Part shown: positions 59,957 through 64,000 of the stretch, piece by piece
Numbering within the stretch: position 1 is the first letter of the stretch
Layout: every line of letters starts with the position of its first letter
Assembly: GCA_947561585.1 (NCBI GenBank)
Contig: CANNZV010000503.1
Coordinates: 372,001 to 436,000 of the forward strand
DNA length: 64,000 nucleotides
Direction of reading: 5' to 3'
DNA from: Caprella mutica
Lineage: Eukaryota > Arthropoda > Malacostraca > Amphipoda > Caprellidae
The notes under the pieces: generated by a model
Databases searched by the model: none
The model's input: only the letters and a program-made list of their open reading frames with translations
What the model was told of the DNA's origin: nothing
Position numbers and translations under genes: made by a program

Positions 59957-60107
59957 GTGGTAAATATTTTAAAAACACAGATCTCTTCTTCGTCATTTAC
60001 AGAACTGTAAATTGTAAGTAATTCACTTATAGTTAGCTTGAATGAATAACTAAATAGAAATGGTTTCCATTTTACGGTGTGTTGATATTATGGTCTAATC
60101 GAATATA

Positions 60108-60517
60108 CCCAATTGAAAATATGAGCAGGGTCGAGGCAGCGGTTAAGCCGATCGGAGCAGTCACCACGGCAGTCAAGGAGCAGCGAGAGTGCAGCGTGGT
60201 AGACAAAGTGACTAGTTTGGGGGCTAATTCTACTCCGGCATAACTCCGCTGAACTACTCTGGGCACCTGCTCCTATTTGCCAAGCGTGCTGCCTAACTGC
60301 GGATGTGCGGCCTTTAGCCACGACTGCAATAGTATATTACTATTATAGCAGTTTTGGCTAAGTGCTGCGTATCCGCAGTTAGGCAGCGCGCTAGGCAAAT
60401 AGGAGCACGTGCCCAGAGTAGTTCTAAGCAGTTACGCTGGAGTAGAATTAACCCCTGAAGCTGTCAGTTTGGCTCACACGCCCTGACTGCCATAGTGACT
60501 AGTTATTTTTCAATTGG
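60108..60517. mobile_element. GC-rich snapback MITE upstream of gene D
   Basis: Ends CCCAATTGAAAA and, inverted, TTTTTCAATTGG, with ATA on both sides. The two halves pair over much of their length (CTAATTCTACTCCGG with CTGGAGTAGAATTA; GGCACCTGCTCCTATTTGCC with GGCAAATAGGAGCACGTGCC). Units B and C read through the site. Much more GC-rich than its surroundings. Open frames here are chance. Confidence 0.75.
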
Positions 60518-60658
60518 ATAATGCCGTTCCACTGTTTACCAATCTATTGACTAAGCCAAACTAGATTCTAACCAGGTTAACAAGTATTCATTCTATAATA
60601 TATAGAAGAGTATCAATATCAGTCTCATACTAATAACGTGGATAATGTATGATTTTTG

Positions 60659-61055
60659 TGTAAATTCGTAGTTCACGTCCCTATTTCATTTTGGATGTGA
60701 ACTGGGGAACCGATCCAAATACCCCTTTCCAAGTTCACGTCCCCTATGAAGGTGTAAACATACTATTTTATTAGTATTTTCTTTATTTGATTAACTGTAT
60801 ATATTGACAAATAATAAAATATCTAGCATTTTTCTGAGTCTGTCGTAATTTTAATTATTTAAAGAAGGTTTACTTTTTCTAGCAAGGGGCCAAAGTTTTT
60901 TTTATTGAATTTCAATATCAGATATTCCTTTTTGGTATTACGTTTGTATATGTAGTCAAAATAATAATTAGGGCCGTGAGCTAGGAACGGGGTATTTGGA
61001 TCGGTTCCTAGTTCCCGTCCTTAAATGAAATACGGACGTGAACTAGGAATTTACC
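60659..61055. mobile_element. hAT-like MITE with an 8-bp target duplication
   Basis: GATTTTTG on both sides (60,651-60,658 and 61,056-61,063). Ends TGTAAATTCGTAGTTCACG and, inverted, CGTGAACTAGGAATTTACC; the arms pair over about 65 bp (GGAACCGATCCAAATACCCC with GGGGTATTTGGATCGGTTCC). Eight-base duplications are typical of hAT elements. Confidence 0.72.
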
Positions 61056-61063
61056 GATTTTTG

Positions 61064-62040
61064 ATTGTATGATGATTTTTCATTTAACAATTTTCTAAAA
61101 TTGGAAATTTCAATAATTAAAACAGGACGAAATTCATCAATTGTAGAATTTACCTTATAAGATATAATCCTTCTCAAATATGTATTCACTTTGATACTAT
61201 ACAATACTTTGTACTCTCCAGCTCGTGTTTATATTTGAGAAACCATAAAATTCAAAATATAATCTCTTATTATCATTTTCTTTCCATTTCACTCTCGATT
61301 GCATATCTTTATGACAGTATAATGATAATACAATGTTCATTATTTGTTGTTTTCAATGCCAGTTGGTAGAGTATTAACCAATAAAATGTTCACTTTACTA
61401 AAGATTCGATAGGGGAAGTATCTAATTATTGCTCCTTCCTTTCATTAGAATTGGATATCTCAATAAATTACTGCTATGATGTTGAACAATATCTTTATTC
61501 GCATTTATTTATAAATCAGTAATATATTTCATTCGACATTATTATAATACTCATTTTATAATTTATTTTAATGCATGATCAGCTCTAAAAATAGTTTATT
61601 CGATGTCAACAATTATATCACTGTGAGTTTTTAGATATAAATATGAACGTTCTACTAACTGTAAACAATATATTAATGAACTGATTTTTGTGAATGAAGT
61701 TATAATCATCATATGTAATATTATACAACAATGAATAGGACCAATTTATTATTCAATGACATATATTTGAAAAAAAGGGGTTGAAAGGCAACAAAAAATT
61801 TGGGAAGTAATAATATCGCCAATCGTTCGAATTACTTCAACGATTATAGTAGACGATAAAAAGATCAACTATATTAACTACTCTTATTTATCATAAATTA
61901 GTATCGCTTATAGTGTCACACCTTTTGTTGGGCATTTCCGACAATAGTGTCTAAAATTGTGTTATTTACTTCATTTGACGTCACATAGTGACAAATATTA
62001 AATTTCGAGTGTACTTTCCTATTAAAATTAATGAGTTATC
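61064..62040. other. 5' flank of gene D shared with units B and C
   Basis: 61,100-61,260 and 61,320-62,010 match the 5' flanks of B and C (for example TGATCAGCTCT near 61,575). No gene. Confidence 0.4.
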
Positions 62041-63064
62041 AATAGTAAAAGAAATATATATAAAAATATATAAATATACATCATAAAAATTTTAAGAATT
62101 ATTTAGTTAGATCAGAAATGTTTAGAACAATTAAAGGATAATTATATATTAGAAGAAGTTGCCCGATGTTTTTTTTTGTTATCTGGAATATATAATTTCA
62201 ATATTAGAAAAAGAAGCTTACATAAATATATACCACCACAAATTCACACAAGTAATGTTCGGAATATACCTTCGAAAAGATATGCCAACAAGGATTATCT
62301 AAATTGTTGAAAACAGCGATGTAACTAGTTAGTTCATCAAGAGGTAACTCCGGCAGGTTTAAACAGTCACTAAATGTTATTCTACAGAAATTAGAATAAA
62401 TTGTTTAAATTATTTATCACCACAACTAGAGGCAAAATATAGAGCACTAATTCAATTGTTTCAATTACAAACCTAGAAATTTAATACTTATTAAAAGTAA
62501 AGTACTTTCAAGAATCTACCAAATTAAACGGTTAGACGCTAAGATAGTTAACAGTGGAGTACGTTTAGGATAACTCTTACAGCAAGATTTTTAATGGAGC
62601 TAAAAGGCTCACGAAAATAATGTCGTACTATTGTACTTCAAGAAAATGTTCGAACATAGAAAGGATAGGGTTTTAAGAGCTTTCTATATTCATTGAGAGT
62701 AGCAGCTTTATAACTTGACTACTATAATAATAATAGAATTTAAATCTATTAGCTTAATCACACTACTCAAACGTTGTCATTGTTGATTGAGTGTTGGTTA
62801 GTAACTGACTTTATTCGAACAGAGTTCACTTATATAAATAAATTAAAGTGCTATACAGAGCTATCTGGTAGTGGTGATTTTGAATACATCCTACATAAGT
62901 TTATAGAATATAATATATTAAATATATGAGAAATATTTTATACTATAAATAAATGAAAAAATGCACACTATATAATAAAATACATGGGCTAGGATACTTA
63001 ATAAAATGTGTTATAACTTAAAAAATTATATAGAAAAATTGTGTAAGAAAATATGTAAAATTAA
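62041..63064. other. Insertion-like sequence specific to unit D
   Basis: Units B and C lack this part; the shared flank resumes at about 63,355 (ACCGTTTCCATCGAGACGAC). It is probably an old transposable element, but I find no end sequences or coding motifs. Confidence 0.35.
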
Positions 63065-63350
63065 TTTAAAATTAATTATGTAAAAAAATTATGTCAAAAA
63101 ATTGTATCACAAAATTTTGTGTCAAAAAAAATGTGTCAAAAAACTTTGCCTCAAAAAATTTGTTTAAAAATGTGTGTCATAAAAATTTATTTCAAAAAAT
63201 TTGTGTCAAACAATTTGTGTCAAAAAATGTATGTCAAAAATATTTGTGCCAAAAAAAAATCATGTCCATTTTTTTATATATATTAAATGTTAAGGAGTGG
63301 CATTTTTCTCGTAACCAACCAACCAACAGACAAAGACACACTGTGTGTTA
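63065..63350 (+). repeat. Dispersed repeat with a 15-bp array, copy 2
   Basis: About 13 degenerate units of AAAAAATTTGTGTCA, then AACCAACAGACAAAGACACA + CTGTGTG, the reverse complement of 53,700-53,735. Open frames over the array are artefacts. Confidence 0.65.
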
Positions 63351-64000
63351 GTTTTATACCGTTTCCATCGAGACGACCATTATTTGTAACAATAGAAAAT
63401 GCATGACATTTGACCTTTTCGTTGAAATATAAGCAATTTCATGAATTACAAAGTCAATACCAAACTAGACTGACTGCCATATCAATTAGCCCAAGAGAGG
63501 CAATATAATATAATATTCCATCAATGTTCAATTATTAAATATTCAAAAGTTATTTCTTATAGGTAGACACAGGAGCAGAATAGCATTGAAAACAATTACA
63601 TATCAAGAAACAGCTTTAAAACACTAGTGACAATAGTCTATTTTGACAGCAAACGGGTTCAGGGTTTATTAAAAAAAATAGTATTTGGGTTTTAACAAAA
63701 GAAATTTGTTTGAATGTCAGATTCAAATGGAATTTTTTTTCTTTTTTCTGAAGCTTATATATGATAATTGAAGCAATCGAGAATAATTTTTAGATACAAA
63801 TTTTCATCACTGTTCCAATTTATTACATATTCCTTTAACAATCATACTATTAATCAATCTATAAAATTGTAATTTTGAAAAATCGATGCTGCAGAGGTGG
63901 ATTAACCCTACGAAAAGCTTGGCTTCTAATCTTTGATATTACAACATACTCATTCCTCTATTTGCATTTGAAAATATTATAGTCATGAATTTATCATCAT

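Larger units (their letters stand above)
45830..64000. repeat. Segmental duplication unit carrying gene D (runs off the window)
   Basis: Homology to units B and C is interrupted by large insertions in introns 1 and 3 and by extra sequence at about 62,040-63,350. The homology continues to the right edge of the window. Confidence 0.55.

Noticed and set aside
60072..60321. Frames with a GC-rich coding look
   Set aside because: They lie in the palindromic GC-rich MITE, and frames on the same strand overlap each other; nothing resembles a protein family.
1..64000. CRISPR arrays, operons, bacterial ribosome sites
   Set aside because: The repeats are contiguous satellites without spacers, and the genes are spliced and eukaryotic.

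Overview
This is a window of a strongly AT-rich animal nuclear genome. There are spliced genes with GT-AG introns and remnants of Tc1/mariner transposons, a Penelope-like element and a non-LTR retrotransposon, plus many MITE and foldback elements and several minisatellites. The element mix and TATA/TCAGTT-like promoters suggest an arthropod, probably an insect, but I cannot name the species. Nothing looks bacterial or viral.

The only convincing host genes are four paralogues of one small secreted protein. Each has four coding exons of identical size (259, 157, 181 and 240 nt) and identical intron phases, and the complete copies encode 278 aa: a signal peptide, a Cys-rich PAN/apple-like N-terminal module, and an F5/8-type-C / F-type-lectin-like domain. 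Gene A (+ strand) enters at the left edge with only the last 11 nt of exon 1. Genes B, C and D are on the minus strand. B and C are compact (about 3.6 and 3.1 kb). D is stretched to 13.4 kb because introns 1 and 3 are filled with nested transposable elements, yet all its exons and splice sites look intact. B, C and D lie in tandem segmental duplications whose conserved flanks run from about 22.6 to 36.6 kb, 36.7 to 45.1 kb and 45.8 to 64 kb. A shares the downstream flank and converges tail-to-tail on B.

Layout: 1-3.6 kb gene A and its duplicated 3' flank, with a 35-bp pyrimidine-rich array. 3.6-22.6 kb is gene-poor, with decayed exon-like blocks at 4.4-5.1 and 9.2-10.4 kb, a 44-bp satellite with a repeat-bearing TIR element inside it (7.1-8.5 kb), a 28-bp satellite (12.1 kb) and a 17-bp satellite (20.4-21.8 kb). 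22.6-36.6 kb is gene B with its flanks and several insertions. 36.7-45 kb is gene C, with a 30-bp minisatellite in intron 3. 45.8-64 kb is gene D and its element-filled introns.

The most unusual signal apart from the lectin cluster is a set of elements with tandem short repeats at or inside their ends and 9-bp target-site duplications (7,795-8,372; 26,047-27,314; 33,917-34,867; 55,225-56,517; probably 54,069-55,006). They resemble foldback/Mutator-like elements. Because the gene units are paralogous, several insertions have a matching empty site elsewhere in the window, which gives a relative order of events.
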